The position numbers and the translations under genes are program-made. 64,000 nucleotides of DNA. Origin: Georgenia faecalis (lineage in GTDB: Bacteria > Actinomycetota > Actinomycetes > Actinomycetales > Actinomycetaceae). This document shows positions 28,705-37,918 of the stretch, piece by piece; positions within the stretch are counted from its first letter, which is position 1, and every line of letters begins with the position of its first letter. The stretch is taken from positions 2,852,001-2,916,000 of the forward strand of contig NZ_CP033325.1 in the NCBI RefSeq assembly GCF_003710105.1, written 5' to 3'. The notes beneath the pieces were generated by a model. The model made no database searches. It was given only the letters and a program-made list of their open reading frames with translations, and was not told the origin of the DNA.

Positions 28705-29429
28705 CCCACGTCGTGGCGCGCCTGCGCTCCCTTCCCGCCACCACGCGGCCGGGGCCGGGCCAACGGCCCTACGTCCTCGTCCACGGGATCGGGACGTCCT
28801 CGCGGTACTTCCGCCCCCTCGCCGCCGAGCTGCGCCGCACGGGGCCGGTCCACGCCGTCGAGCTACCCGGGTTCGGGCCCCTCCCCCGCCCCGACCGCAC
28901 GCTCACCATGGCCGAGCTCGGCGACGTGGTGCACACGGTCCTCGTGGGCGCCGGGATCGCCGACGCGGTGCTCGTCGGGCACTCGATGGGAGCCCAGGTC
29001 GTCGTCGAGACGCTCGTCCGCCATCCCGGGGTGGCGCGGACCGCAGCCCTCATCGGCCCCACGACCAACCCGGCCGAGGCCACGGCCGTGCGGCAGGGCC
29101 TGCGCCTGGCCCAGTCCGGGCTGCACGACAGCTGGGCCGCGGGGGGCGTCGTGGCGAGCGACTACGCCCGCGCCGGCCTGCGCTGGTACACCCGCATGCT
29201 GCGCGTCATGCTCGACCACCCCCTCGAGGAGCGGCTCCCCCTGGTCGACGCCGATGTCCTCGTCCTGCGCGGCCAGCACGACACCGTGGCTCCCCCCGCC
29301 TGGGTCGACCGCGTCGTCGAGCTGCTCCCCCGCGGGCAGGGCGCCGTCGTCGCCGGCGGCGGCCACGCCGTCATGTACGACCGGCCCCGGGCGGTCGCCG
29401 CCCTCGTCCGCGAGCTGGCCGAGGACTGA
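28701..29429 (+). CDS. Alpha/beta hydrolase
   Basis: A 242-aa alpha/beta-hydrolase. It shows the oxyanion region LVHGIGTSSRYF (about residues 27-38), the nucleophile elbow GHSMG with Ser95, an Asp in LRGQHDTVAPP and His in GGGHAVMYDRP, giving a complete triad. No signal peptide, so cytoplasmic. The start overlaps the add stop (ATGA). Substrate unknown; esterase or C-C hydrolase are options. Confidence 0.85.
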   Translation: MTHVVARLRSLPATTRPGPGQRPYVLVHGIGTSSRYFRPLAAELRRTGPVHAVELPGFGPLPRPDRTLTMAELGDVVHTVLVGAGIADAVLVGHSMGAQVVVETLVRHPGVARTAALIGPTTNPAEATAVRQGLRLAQSGLHDSWAAGGVVASDYARAGLRWYTRMLRVMLDHPLEERLPLVDADVLVLRGQHDTVAPPAWVDRVVELLPRGQGAVVAGGGHAVMYDRPRAVAALVRELAED

Positions 29430-29431
29430 CC

Positions 29432-30169
29432 GTGCGGTGGGCGCGGCGGCTGGTGCTGTGGGGGGTGGACTACCTCGCCATCACCGCGTGGCAGGCCCGT
29501 GGGCTGCTCACCGCGCGCCACCCCGAGCGCCACACGCGGGCGGGCGGCACCGCCGCCCCCGTGGTGCTCGTCCCCGGCATCTACGAGACGTGGACCGTCT
29601 TCCGAATCCTCGCCGCCGCGCTGCACGACCGCGGCCACCCCGTCCACCCGGTGCCCACCCTCGGCTACAACCGGGGGCCCGTCGAGGAGATGGCGGCGCG
29701 CACCGCCCGCCTCGTCCTCGAGCGCGACCTGCGCGGCGTCGTCCTCGTCGCGCACAGCAAGGGCGGCCTCGTCGGCAAGCAGGTCATGCTCGACCCGGCG
29801 GTTGCCGACCGGGTGGTCGGCATGGTCGCCGTCAACACGCCCTTCGCCGGCTCCCGCTACGCCGTGTGGATCCCCGTCCGGGCCGTGCAGGCCCTCGGGC
29901 CGAAGGCCCCTGGCATCCTGGCCCTGGCCGGGCAGCGCGAGGTCAACGCCCGCATCACGTCCGTCTACCCGACCTTCGACCCCCACGTGCCCGGCGGGTC
30001 CGCGCTCCCGGGCGCGCGCAACGTGGAGATCCCCACCACCGGCCACTTCCGCACGCTCGTGCACCCGCAGGTGGTCGACGCCGTCGTCGCCGAGGTGGCG
30101 CGGCACGCGGCATCCGGCGCCGACGCCGGCGGGCCCCCCGCGGCCGAGGGGGCCGCCGGGCACGGCTAG
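29432..30169 (+). CDS. Lipase-like alpha/beta hydrolase
   Basis: A 245-aa protein. After a basic N-terminus there is a short hydrophobic patch (LVLWGVDYLAITAW), then VVLVPGIYETWTVF (oxyanion strand) and the nucleophile AHSKGG with Ser109. Residues ~126-145 (VVGMVAVNTPFAGSRYA) match the lipase/PGAP1-like group. The candidate catalytic His is in TTGHFRTLVHP. It starts GTG 2 nt after the preceding gene, so it is in one operon with add. Its stop codon shares the palindrome CTAG with the convergent murB stop. Substrate unknown. Confidence 0.8.
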   Translation: MRWARRLVLWGVDYLAITAWQARGLLTARHPERHTRAGGTAAPVVLVPGIYETWTVFRILAAALHDRGHPVHPVPTLGYNRGPVEEMAARTARLVLERDLRGVVLVAHSKGGLVGKQVMLDPAVADRVVGMVAVNTPFAGSRYAVWIPVRAVQALGPKAPGILALAGQREVNARITSVYPTFDPHVPGGSALPGARNVEIPTTGHFRTLVHPQVVDAVVAEVARHAASGADAGGPPAAEGAAGHG

Positions 30170-31293
30170 AGCGCGGCGCCGACGAGGACCGGCTCGGGGA
30201 CCAGCTCGATGCCGAACCGGGCGCGGACGCCGTCGCGGACCTCGCGGGCCAGCGCCAGGACATCCTCCGCGCGGGCGCCGCCCCGGTTCGTCACGGCGAG
30301 CGGGTGCTTCGTCGACAGCGCGGCCGGCCCGGGCAGCCCGAACCCCTTGTCGAAGCCGGCGCGGGTGATGAGCCACGCGGCGGACGTCTTCACCAGGCCC
30401 GGCACCGCCGGGGCCGCGCCCCCGATCTGGCCGATCCGGGTGTGGTCGGTGACCGGGAAGCGCGGGGCGTCCTCGGGCAGGAGCGCGTCCGCCTCGCCGG
30501 TGGCCAGGACGGGGTTGGTGAAGAACGACCCGGCCGACCACGTGTCGGGGTCGGCGTCGTCGAGGACCATCCCCTTGCCGCGCCGCAGGTCGAGCACGGC
30601 GGCCCGGACCTCGGCGGACGGCACCCGGGCGCCCGTGGCCACGCCGAGCGTGCGGGCCAGCTCGGCGTAGCGGACCGGTGCCGAGAGCGTGGCCAGGCGC
30701 AGCTGGAGGTGGACGTCGAGGACGACGTAGCGGCCGGTGGGGCCCCACGTGCGGCCGTCGCCCGCCTCGGGGTCGGCGACGGAGCGTTTCAGCACACTCG
30801 TGCGGTAGCCCAGGCCCAGCTCGCCGACGGCGAGCATCCGGACCCGGCGGCGGGCGCGGTCGTACACGGTGACCGAGGACAGCGTCTCGGCGACCTCCTG
30901 GCCGTAGGCGCCGACGTTCTGCACCGGCGTCGCCCCCGTGGACCCGGGGATGCCGGAGAGCGCCTCGACACCCATCCAGCCCTGCTCGACCGCCTCGGCG
31001 ACGACGTCGTCCCACGGCTGGCCCGCGGGCACGTCGACGGCGGCGCCCGCGCACGAGGAGTCGGCCTGGGCGCGGATGCCCCGGCGCGCGTCGCGCACGA
31101 CGAGCCCGTCGAAGCCGGCGTCGGCGACGAGGAGGTTGGACCCCCCGCCGAGGACGAGGACGGGCGTGCCGGCGTCGTCGGCGTCGCGGACCGCCGTGAC
31201 GAGGTCGTCGGCGGTGGTGGTCTCCACCAGGCGCGCGGCGGGTCCGCCCACGCGCAGGGTGGTGAGGTCGGCGAGGGTCGTCACGGGCACCAC
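30166..31293 (-). CDS. murB: UDP-N-acetylenolpyruvoylglucosamine reductase
   Basis: MurB (375 aa), the FAD/NADPH enzyme that makes UDP-N-acetylmuramate for peptidoglycan. FAD-binding VLGGGSNLLVAD (about residues 46-57), GIPGSTGATPVQNVGAYGQEV, and the catalytic Ser in SAGSFFTNPV are present. The conserved C-terminal Glu is in PEPVLVGAAL. The start may be the GTG at 31291-31293 or another GTG three codons in (VTTLADLTTLRVGG). It lies 1 nt after the hemL stop, so it is the last gene of the leftward haem operon here. Confidence 0.96.
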   Translation of the reverse strand: MVPVTTLADLTTLRVGGPAARLVETTTADDLVTAVRDADDAGTPVLVLGGGSNLLVADAGFDGLVVRDARRGIRAQADSSCAGAAVDVPAGQPWDDVVAEAVEQGWMGVEALSGIPGSTGATPVQNVGAYGQEVAETLSSVTVYDRARRRVRMLAVGELGLGYRTSVLKRSVADPEAGDGRTWGPTGRYVVLDVHLQLRLATLSAPVRYAELARTLGVATGARVPSAEVRAAVLDLRRGKGMVLDDADPDTWSAGSFFTNPVLATGEADALLPEDAPRFPVTDHTRIGQIGGAAPAVPGLVKTSAAWLITRAGFDKGFGLPGPAALSTKHPLAVTNRGGARAEDVLALAREVRDGVRARFGIELVPEPVLVGAAL

Positions 31294-31294
31294 G

Positions 31295-32611
31295 CTACGG
31301 CCGGGCCGCGGCGGCGGCGCGGGCCGCCCCGGGCAGGGCGGCCAGGATCCGCTCGATCGCCGCGTCGTCGTGCGCGGCGGAGAGGAACCACGCCTCGTAC
31401 AGGCTCGGCGGCAGGGCGACGCCCGCGTCGAGCATCGCGTGGAAGAACGGCGGGTAGCGGAAGACGTCCTGGCGCTGGGCCTGGGCGTAGGAGGCGACGC
31501 CGTCGCGGGCGGCGGCCTCGCCGAGCATGACGGAGAAGAGGTTCCCGGCCCGTTGCACCCGGTGGGGCACCCCCTGAGCCTCCAGCGCGGCCCCGGCCGC
31601 GTCGGCGACCACCCGCGCCGCGGCGTCGACCCGGGCGTAGACGTCGGTGTCGGCCAGCCGCAGCGTCGCCAGGCCCGCGGCGGTGGCCAGCGGGTTCCCG
31701 GACAGGGTCCCCGCCTGGTAGACGGGCCCGGTCGGGGCCAGCAGCTCGAGCAGGTCGGCCCGGCCGCCGAGGGCGGCGAGCGGCATCCCGCCGCCGAGGA
31801 CCTTGCCGAAGGTGAGGAGGTCCGGGGTGTAGCCGTCAGCCACGCCCTCCAGCCCCCACCAGCCCGCCGGGCCCACCCGGAAGCCGGTGAGGACCTCGTC
31901 GAGGACGAGGAGCGCCCCGTGCTCGGCGGTGAGGCGGCGCAGGGCGGCGTTGAACCCCGGGGCGGGGGGCACGACGCCCATGTTCGCGGGCGCCGCCTCG
32001 GTGACGACGGCGGCGATCTCGTGGCCGCGCTCGGCGAAGACCGCCTCGAGGGCGGCGACGTCGTTGTACGGCACGACGATCGTGGTCGCCGCGCTGGCCG
32101 CGGGGACGCCGGCCGAGCCCGGCAGGGCGAAGGTCGCCAGGCCGGAGCCCGCCTCCGCCAGGAGGGCGTCGACGTGCCCGTGGTAGCAGCCGGCGAACTT
32201 CACGATGAGGTCGCGCCCGGTGGCACCGCGGGCCAGTCGCACCGCGGTCATCGTCGCCTCGGTCCCCGTGGAGACGAAGCGGACCTCCTCCACGGCGCCC
32301 ACCCGCGCCCGCACCGCCTCGGCGAGCTCGACCTCGGCGACCGTCGGGGCGCCGAAGGAGAGCCCGCGGGCGGCGGCGGCCTGGACGGCGGCGACGACCT
32401 CGGGGTGCGCGTGGCCCAGCAGGCCCGGCCCCCAGGACATGACGAGGTCGACGTACTCGCGGCCCGCGACGTCGGTGACGTACGGCCCGCGGGCGGAGGC
32501 GATGAAGCGCGGCGTGCCGCCCACGGAGCCGTAGGCGCGTACCGGTGAGCTCACCCCGCCGGGGATGACGGCGCGGGCGCGCGCGAAGAGCTCGGGCATC
32601 GGGTCGGTCAT
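31295..32611 (-). CDS. hemL: Glutamate-1-semialdehyde 2,1-aminomutase
   Basis: HemL (438 aa), which converts GSA to 5-aminolevulinate, the second step of the C5 pathway. Visible: [19 protein letters not shown], the PLP region, and the Schiff-base Lys at about residue 270 in [20 protein letters not shown] 32609-32611 has GGAGCCCC upstream. It sits downstream of hemB with a 36-nt gap. Confidence 0.98.
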   Translation of the reverse strand: MTDPMPELFARARAVIPGGVSSPVRAYGSVGGTPRFIASARGPYVTDVAGREYVDLVMSWGPGLLGHAHPEVVAAVQAAAARGLSFGAPTVAEVELAEAVRARVGAVEEVRFVSTGTEATMTAVRLARGATGRDLIVKFAGCYHGHVDALLAEAGSGLATFALPGSAGVPAASAATTIVVPYNDVAALEAVFAERGHEIAAVVTEAAPANMGVVPPAPGFNAALRRLTAEHGALLVLDEVLTGFRVGPAGWWGLEGVADGYTPDLLTFGKVLGGGMPLAALGGRADLLELLAPTGPVYQAGTLSGNPLATAAGLATLRLADTDVYARVDAAARVVADAAGAALEAQGVPHRVQRAGNLFSVMLGEAAARDGVASYAQAQRQDVFRYPPFFHAMLDAGVALPPSLYEAWFLSAAHDDAAIERILAALPGAARAAAAARP

Positions 32612-32647
32612 GGGGCTCCTTCTCGGTGGGACGTCTCGCGGTGCGGC

Positions 32648-33631
32648 TCAGCGCAGCCAGCGGGCCAGCTCGGTGGCCCAGTAGGTGAGGACGACGTCCG
32701 CCCCCGCCCGGCGGATGCTGAGGACGGTCTCCTCGATGGCCCGGCGGCGGTCGATCCAGCCGTTCGCCGCCGCGGCCTCGATCATCGCGTACTCGCCGGA
32801 GACCTGGTACGCGGCGACGGGCACCGGCGAGAGGCGGGCGACGTCGGCGAGGACGTCGAGGTAGCTCATGGCGGGCTTGACCATGACGAGGTCGGCGCCC
32901 TCGGCGAGGTCGAGGGTGGCCTCGCGCAGCCCCTCGCGGGCGTTGGCCGGGTCCATCTGGTAGGTCGCCCGGTCGCCGGTGAGCTGGGAGTCGACCGCCT
33001 CCCGGAAGGGCCCGTAGAACGCCGTGGCGTACTTCGCCGAGTACGCCAGCACAGCTGTGCTGGTGTGGCCCGCCCCCTCGAGCGCATCGCGCACCGCCCG
33101 CACCTGCCCGTCCATCATCCCGCTGAGGCCGAGGACGTGGGCGCCGGTCGCGGCCTGGGCGAGCGCCATCTCCTGGTACCGCACGAGTGTGCCGTCGTTG
33201 TCCACGCCGCCGCGCCCGTCGAGGAGCCCGCAGTGGCCGTGGTCGGTGAACTCGTCGAGACACAGGTCCGCCATGACGACGAGCGCGTCGCCGACCTCCT
33301 CCACGAGCGCCCGCAGCCCGGCGTTGAGGACGCCGTCGGGGTCGGTGGCCGCGGAACCCACCGCGTCCCGCACCGAGGGGACGCCGAAGAGCATGAGCCC
33401 GCCCACCCCGGCGTCGGCCGCCTCGTGGGCCGCCCGCCGCAGGGAGTCCATGGTGTGCTGGACGACGCCCGGCATGGACCCGATCGCGACCGGCTCGTCG
33501 ATGCCCTCGCGCACGAACAGGGGCAGGACGAGGTCGGACGGGTGCGTGCGGTGCTCGGTGACGAGCCAGCGCATCGCCGGCGTCGACCGCAGCCGGCGGG
33601 GACGCTCAGCGGGAAGGGGGGTGGGGGTCAT
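32648..33631 (-). CDS. hemB: Delta-aminolevulinic acid dehydratase (porphobilinogen synthase)
   Basis: HemB (327 aa), which condenses two ALA into porphobilinogen. Both Schiff-base lysines are visible ([16 protein letters not shown] and [10 protein letters not shown]). In the metal-binding segment [14 protein letters not shown] the middle Cys of the zinc triad is Asp, so the site has two Cys only and the zinc dependence is uncertain. The start overlaps the hemD stop (ATGA). Confidence 0.97.
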   Translation of the reverse strand: MTPTPLPAERPRRLRSTPAMRWLVTEHRTHPSDLVLPLFVREGIDEPVAIGSMPGVVQHTMDSLRRAAHEAADAGVGGLMLFGVPSVRDAVGSAATDPDGVLNAGLRALVEEVGDALVVMADLCLDEFTDHGHCGLLDGRGGVDNDGTLVRYQEMALAQAATGAHVLGLSGMMDGQVRAVRDALEGAGHTSTAVLAYSAKYATAFYGPFREAVDSQLTGDRATYQMDPANAREGLREATLDLAEGADLVMVKPAMSYLDVLADVARLSPVPVAAYQVSGEYAMIEAAAANGWIDRRRAIEETVLSIRRAGADVVLTYWATELARWLR

Positions 33632-34398
33632 GGTCTCTCCCTGGGATCAGTGGGCTGCGAGGTGAGGGCTGCGGCGGCCGCCCGCACAAGCCCCGCGGGG
33701 GTCTGCTCGTGCGCGACGGCGTCGACCCGCAGGCCGAGGCCGCGGGCGGCGCGGGCGGTGGGCTCGCCGATGGCGACGACCACTGCCCCGGGCGGCCCGT
33801 AGCGCTCGAGGAGGGCGGCGGCGGTGCTGCCCGAGGTGAGCAGCACGACGTCGACCCGTCCCGCGCGCAGCTCGGCGGCGGCCCCGGGGTCGGCCGGGGC
33901 GGGCACGGTGGTGTAGGCGACGACGTCGTCGACCTCCCAGCCGCGCGCGCGCAGGCCGTCGACGAGGGTGGGGCCGGCGAGCGCGGAGCGCGGCACGAGC
34001 ACCCGGCCGGCCGGCGGCACGGGCCAGGCGGCGAGGAGGTCGGCGGCGCTCGAGCGCCCCGCCGGGACGAGGTCGACGCGCGCGCCGGCGCCGCGCAGCG
34101 CGGCGGCGGTCCCCGGCCCGACGGCGGCGACGCGGGCGGTGAGCGCACCGAGGGCGATCCCCCGGGCGGCCGCCCCGCCGGCGAGCACGGCGACCGCGCG
34201 CGGGCTCGTCAGCGCGAGCCAGGCGTGCTCCCCGCGGACGAGGGCGTCCAGGGCGTCGTCGAGGCCGGGTGCGGGCACGGTCCGGACCAGGGCGACGGGC
34301 AGCGCCTCGCCGCCCGCGGCGCGCACGGCGGCGACGACGGCGTCATCGGGGTCCGTCCGCGGCACGAGGACGCGGCGGCCGGTGAGGTCGGGGCTCGT
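33628..34398 (-). CDS. hemD: Uroporphyrinogen-III synthase (start codon unclear)
   Basis: HemD, which closes and flips ring D of hydroxymethylbilane. The fold begins at [21 protein letters not shown] and contains [28 protein letters not shown] and [16 protein letters not shown], typical of the two Rossmann-like lobes. No ATG/GTG/TTG exists between the hemC stop (34409-34411) and this first strand. I placed the start at an ACG (34396-34398, giving TSPDLTGRR), 6 nt after a GGGGG. The first ordinary start is the GTG at 34363-34365, which would delete the first beta strand. The gene is probably functional, as the frame is intact. Confidence 0.8.
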   Translation of the reverse strand, partial: TSPDLTGRRVLVPRTDPDDAVVAAVRAAGGEALPVALVRTVPAPGLDDALDALVRGEHAWLALTSPRAVAVLAGGAAARGIALGALTARVAAVGPGTAAALRGAGARVDLVPAGRSSAADLLAAWPVPPAGRVLVPRSALAGPTLVDGLRARGWEVDDVVAYTTVPAPADPGAAAELRAGRVDVVLLTSGSTAAALLERYGPPGAVVVAIGEPTARAARGLGLRVDAVAHEQTPAGLVRAAAAALTSQPTDPRERP

Positions 34399-34408
34399 CG
34401 TCGGCCCC

Positions 34409-35407
34409 CTATCGCGCGTCGGGGACGCCGGGAACGGGCCGGCGGCCGGCGGCTTCGGGCTGGGGCAGCCCGGCGACCTCCGCGGCGCCGTCGGCGAGCA
34501 GGGCGTCCGCGGCGGAGCGCCCCAGCCGGGCGGCGACGTCGAGGGCCGAAGCCGGGTCGTCCGGCACGTCGGCGGACTCGGTGCGCAGGAGCCGGCGGGT
34601 GCCGGCCGGGTCGAAGACCCCCGCACGCAGCTCCAGGCGGGCGGTGCCGGGCACGAGGTGCGCCCACGCGGCGACGGGCGCGGCGCACCCGGCCTCGAGG
34701 GCCGCGAGCAGCGTCCGCTCCGCGACGACGGCGAGGCGGGTGGGGGCGTGGTCGATGGCGCGCAGGGCGTCGCCGGTGGGCCCGGGAAGGTCCTCGGCGC
34801 GGCACTCGACGGCGAGGGCTCCCTGCCCCGGGGCGGGGAGCATGACGTCGGGGTCGAACGCCTCGGTGACGGGGTCCAGCCGGCCGAGCCGGGCGAGGCC
34901 GGCGCGCGCGAGGACGACGGCGTCGAGGTCGGCGCCCACCCGGGCCAGCCGGGTCCCCACGTTGCCGCGGATGTCGACGACCTCGAGGTCACCGCGCGCC
35001 AGGCGCAGCTGGGCGGCACGGCGCGGGGACCCGGTGCCCACGCGGGCGCCGAGGGGCAGCCCGACGAGGGTGTGCCCGTCCCGGGCGCAGAGGGCGTCGC
35101 GGTGGTCGGCGCGCTCCGGCACGGCGCCGACGACGAGGCCGGGGACGTCCGCGGTGGGCAGGTCCTTGAGGGAGTGCACCGCGAGGTCGCACCGCCCGGC
35201 GAGCAGTGCCTCGCGCAGGGCCGCGGCGAACACGCCCGTACCCCCGAGGCTGGCGAGGGAGGCGGTGGACACGTCCCCCTCGGTGCGCACCCGGACGAGC
35301 TCCACGTCGCGCCCGCTGGCGGCCGCGAGCGCGTCGGCGACCATCTGCGTCTGGGTGAGGGCGAGCTCGCTGGCCCGGGTGCCGATGCGCAGGGGGGAGG
35401 TGCTCAC
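34409..35407 (-). CDS. hemC: Hydroxymethylbilane synthase (porphobilinogen deaminase)
   Basis: HemC (332 aa), which polymerises four porphobilinogens on a dipyrromethane cofactor. The cofactor Cys is at ~241 in LEAGCAAPVAA, matching the E. coli position. Also LRIGTRASELALTQT near the N-terminus and the substrate-binding Arg-rich GSPRRAAQL with DIRGNVGTRL. The GTG at 35405-35407 gives VSTSPLRIGTR. There is a 64-nt gap to the preceding hemY stop. Confidence 0.97.
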   Translation of the reverse strand: MSTSPLRIGTRASELALTQTQMVADALAAASGRDVELVRVRTEGDVSTASLASLGGTGVFAAALREALLAGRCDLAVHSLKDLPTADVPGLVVGAVPERADHRDALCARDGHTLVGLPLGARVGTGSPRRAAQLRLARGDLEVVDIRGNVGTRLARVGADLDAVVLARAGLARLGRLDPVTEAFDPDVMLPAPGQGALAVECRAEDLPGPTGDALRAIDHAPTRLAVVAERTLLAALEAGCAAPVAAWAHLVPGTARLELRAGVFDPAGTRRLLRTESADVPDDPASALDVAARLGRSAADALLADGAAEVAGLPQPEAAGRRPVPGVPDAR

Positions 35408-35471
35408 GGGGCCAGTGTGGGCACGTCGCCGCGGCGATGTCGAACTCACCGGCGCAGGCCGGCGGCGCAGG

Positions 35472-36827
35472 TCACAGCGGTGCGGCGAGGGTGGTGGCGA
35501 GGCCCCGCGCGTGGCCGACGACGGCGGCGACCCCGGTGCCGGCGACCGCGGTCCCGGCGAGGTGGACGCCGGCGCGCCCGGCCCGCTCGGCGAGCGCCGT
35601 CACCGCCTCCCGGTGGGCGGGTGTTGCCGCGGCGAGGACGTCGCTGCGGCGCACGACGTGCGCGTCGAGCACGTCGTCCGGGGCGAGCGCGACGCCGAGG
35701 AGCGCGGCGGCGTCGCGCCGGGCGAGGTCGGCGTCGACGTCGTCGGTGGGCTCGCCGCGCCGGCCGTAGGAGACCCGCAGGACGTGCACGCCCGGGCCGG
35801 CCGCGGCACCGAGCCACGCCCACTTGGCGGTGGCGTGGGTGAGCGCCTTGGCGCGCACCGGGCCGGGCGGGACGAGGAGGCCGGCGCCGCGGGGTGCGGC
35901 GTCCAGGGCCGGGGCGCGCACGACGAGCGTGACGTGCGTGATGGCGCTGCCCGGCGCGGGGACGTGGTTGCCGACGTCGACGACGCCGGCGAGCAGGGGC
36001 AGGGCCGCCCGCTCGGGGAGGGCGAGGACGACGGCGCGGGCCTGGACCCGGAACGGCCCGGCCGGTCCGCTCCCCTCGACCTCCCAGCCCTCGCCGTGGC
36101 GGCGCAGGACCGTGACGGGGCTGGCGGTGCGCACCGCTCCCCCGTGCCGCTCCACGGCGGCGGCCAGCGCCCGCGGCAGGCGGAACAGCCCGCCGGTGGT
36201 CGTGGCGACGGCGGCGCCCGGTCCCGAGGCGGCGCGCAGGACGCGGACGGCCGCGGCGAGGGACCCCTCGGCCGCGAGCGCGCCCCGCAGCCCGGGCGCG
36301 ACGGAGTCGACGGCGAGGTCGGCGGGGTCGGCGTTGTGCACGCCGCCGGCGACGGGGCCGACGAGCCGGGCGAGCACCGCCTCGCCCATCCGGGTGCGCA
36401 CGAGCGTGGCGAGGTCGGTGGCGTCGGCGCCCACCTCGGGGCCGAGGCTCGCGTCGCGGGCGGCCCGGGCCGCGCCGTCGGGACCGAGCGCGGCGACGAC
36501 GTCGGGGGCGCCGGGGTCCGCGGGGATGCCGAGCAGCGACTCGGCGGGGATGCGGACCGGCCCGTCGGGCGCCCACACCCACGACCCGCCCGCCGGCCGC
36601 TCGACCGCCAGGCCGACCGAGGCGGCGAGGTCGGCGACCTCCCCGCGGCGCACCGCGAAGGCCTCGGCGCCGAGGTCGACCTCGAGCCCCCCGACCACCC
36701 CCGCGGCGACGAGCCCGCCGACCGCGCCGGAGGCCTCGAGGACGAGGGGCCGCCGCCCGCGGGCGGCGAGCTCGGCGGCGACCGTGAGGCCCGCCATGCC
36801 GCCGCCGACGACGACGACGTCGATCAC
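35472..36827 (-). CDS. hemY: Coproporphyrinogen III oxidase / protoporphyrinogen oxidase (HemY/CgoX type)
   Basis: A 451-aa FAD enzyme. The dinucleotide motif DVVVVGGGMAGLTVAAELAARG (residues 3-24) opens the protein and a second FAD strand GVHLAGTAVAGTGVAAVVGHARG lies at the C-terminus. In actinobacteria with HemQ/ChdC and no HemN/HemF nearby, this enzyme oxidises coproporphyrinogen III to coproporphyrin III. The GTG start overlaps the hemE stop (GTGA). I infer the coproporphyrin role from the neighbours. Confidence 0.92.
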   Translation of the reverse strand: MIDVVVVGGGMAGLTVAAELAARGRRPLVLEASGAVGGLVAAGVVGGLEVDLGAEAFAVRRGEVADLAASVGLAVERPAGGSWVWAPDGPVRIPAESLLGIPADPGAPDVVAALGPDGAARAARDASLGPEVGADATDLATLVRTRMGEAVLARLVGPVAGGVHNADPADLAVDSVAPGLRGALAAEGSLAAAVRVLRAASGPGAAVATTTGGLFRLPRALAAAVERHGGAVRTASPVTVLRRHGEGWEVEGSGPAGPFRVQARAVVLALPERAALPLLAGVVDVGNHVPAPGSAITHVTLVVRAPALDAAPRGAGLLVPPGPVRAKALTHATAKWAWLGAAAGPGVHVLRVSYGRRGEPTDDVDADLARRDAAALLGVALAPDDVLDAHVVRRSDVLAAATPAHREAVTALAERAGRAGVHLAGTAVAGTGVAAVVGHARGLATTLAAPL

Positions 36828-37870
36828 AGCGAGTGGACGAGCTCGACGACGCGGGTGAGGACGGCCGGGTCGGTGCCCGGGGGCACCCCGTGGCCGAGGT
36901 TGACGACGTGCCCCGGGGCGGTCCGGCCGCGCGTCACCACGTCGCGCACGTGCGCGGCGAGGACCTCCCACGGCGCGGCGAGGAGCGCCGGGTCGATGTT
37001 GCCCTGGAGCGGGGTGCGCCCGCCGAGGCGGCGGCTCGCCTCGTCGAGCGGGATCCGGTAGTCCACGCCGACGACGTCGACGCCCACGTCCCGCATGGCG
37101 GCGAGCAGCTCGCCGGTGCCCGTGCCGAAGTGGACGACGGGCACGTCCGTCCCGTCGAGCGCGGTGAGCGCCCGGGCGCTGAAGGGGGCGGCGCCGGCGA
37201 CGTAGTCGGCGAGGGAGAGCGCCCCGGCCCAGGAGTCGAAGAGCTGGGCGGCACGGGCGCCCGCGTCGACCTGGGCGCGCAGGAACGCGCCGGTGAGGTC
37301 GGCGGCCCACTCCATGAGCCGGGCCCAGGCCGCGGGGTCGGCGTGCATCATCGTGCGTGCCGCCAGGTGGTCGCGGGACGGACGCCCCTCGACGAGGTAG
37401 GCCGCCAGCGTGAAGGGGGCACCGGCGAAGCCGATGAGCGGGACGTCACCGAGGCCGGCGACCGTGAGCCGGACCGCCTCGGTGATGGCCGAGTGGTCGC
37501 CGGGCCGGTGGCCGACGAGGCGGTCGACGTCGTCCCGGGTGCGCACGGGCGCCTCGACGACGGGGCCCACGCCGGAGACGATCTCCACGCCGACCCCGGC
37601 CAGGCGCAACGGCACGACGATGTCGGAGAAGAAGATCGCCGCGTCCACGCCGTGGCGGCGCACGGGCTGGAGGGTGATCTCGGCGGCGAGCTCGGGCCGC
37701 AGGCAGGACTCGAGCATGCCCACACCGGCCCGGGCCGCGCGGTACTCGGGCAGCGACCGCCCCGCCTGGCGCATGAACCACACGGGCGGGCGGGCCGGCC
37801 GCCGCCCGGCGTACGCCTCGAGCAGGGGTGGGACGACGGTCACGTCCGGGTCAGGTGAGGGAATCGTCAC
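36824..37870 (-). CDS. hemE: Uroporphyrinogen decarboxylase
   Basis: HemE (348 aa), which decarboxylates uroporphyrinogen III to coproporphyrinogen III. Hallmarks: PPVWFMRQAGRSLPEYR (about residues 28-44, with the substrate-binding Arg), IIFFSDIVVPLRLAG-like (the catalytic Asp), FAGAPFTLAAYLVEG and NLGHGVPPGTDP. A -10-like CACAAT sits exactly 7 nt before the GTG, so the mRNA is probably leaderless. First gene of the leftward haem operon. Confidence 0.98.
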   Translation of the reverse strand: MTIPSPDPDVTVVPPLLEAYAGRRPARPPVWFMRQAGRSLPEYRAARAGVGMLESCLRPELAAEITLQPVRRHGVDAAIFFSDIVVPLRLAGVGVEIVSGVGPVVEAPVRTRDDVDRLVGHRPGDHSAITEAVRLTVAGLGDVPLIGFAGAPFTLAAYLVEGRPSRDHLAARTMMHADPAAWARLMEWAADLTGAFLRAQVDAGARAAQLFDSWAGALSLADYVAGAAPFSARALTALDGTDVPVVHFGTGTGELLAAMRDVGVDVVGVDYRIPLDEASRRLGGRTPLQGNIDPALLAAPWEVLAAHVRDVVTRGRTAPGHVVNLGHGVPPGTDPAVLTRVVELVHSL

Positions 37871-37918
37871 GGGCCCTATTGTGCCCACGGCCTTGGCCGG
37901 TGGTTGACTATGGGTGCT
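37871..37918. promoter_or_regulatory. Divergent hemE/hemA control region
   Basis: 48 bp with mirrored signals. Toward hemE: CACAAT (37878-37883, minus) then 7 nt to GTG. Toward hemA: GACTAT (37906-37911, plus) then 7 nt to GTG. Between them is an imperfect inverted repeat, CCAC-GGCC-TT-GGCC-G-GTGG (37885-37903), centred within a base pair of the middle of the region. It could be an operator shared by both arms. The -35 boxes are not obvious. Confidence 0.5.

Noticed and set aside
33628-35019. hemC-hemD fused gene
   Set aside because: The hemD frame is open across hemC, but hemC has its own stop and complete C-terminus in another frame. The upstream hemD-frame residues are low-complexity and unlike either family. 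A true frameshift fusion remains only a minor option, noted under hemD.
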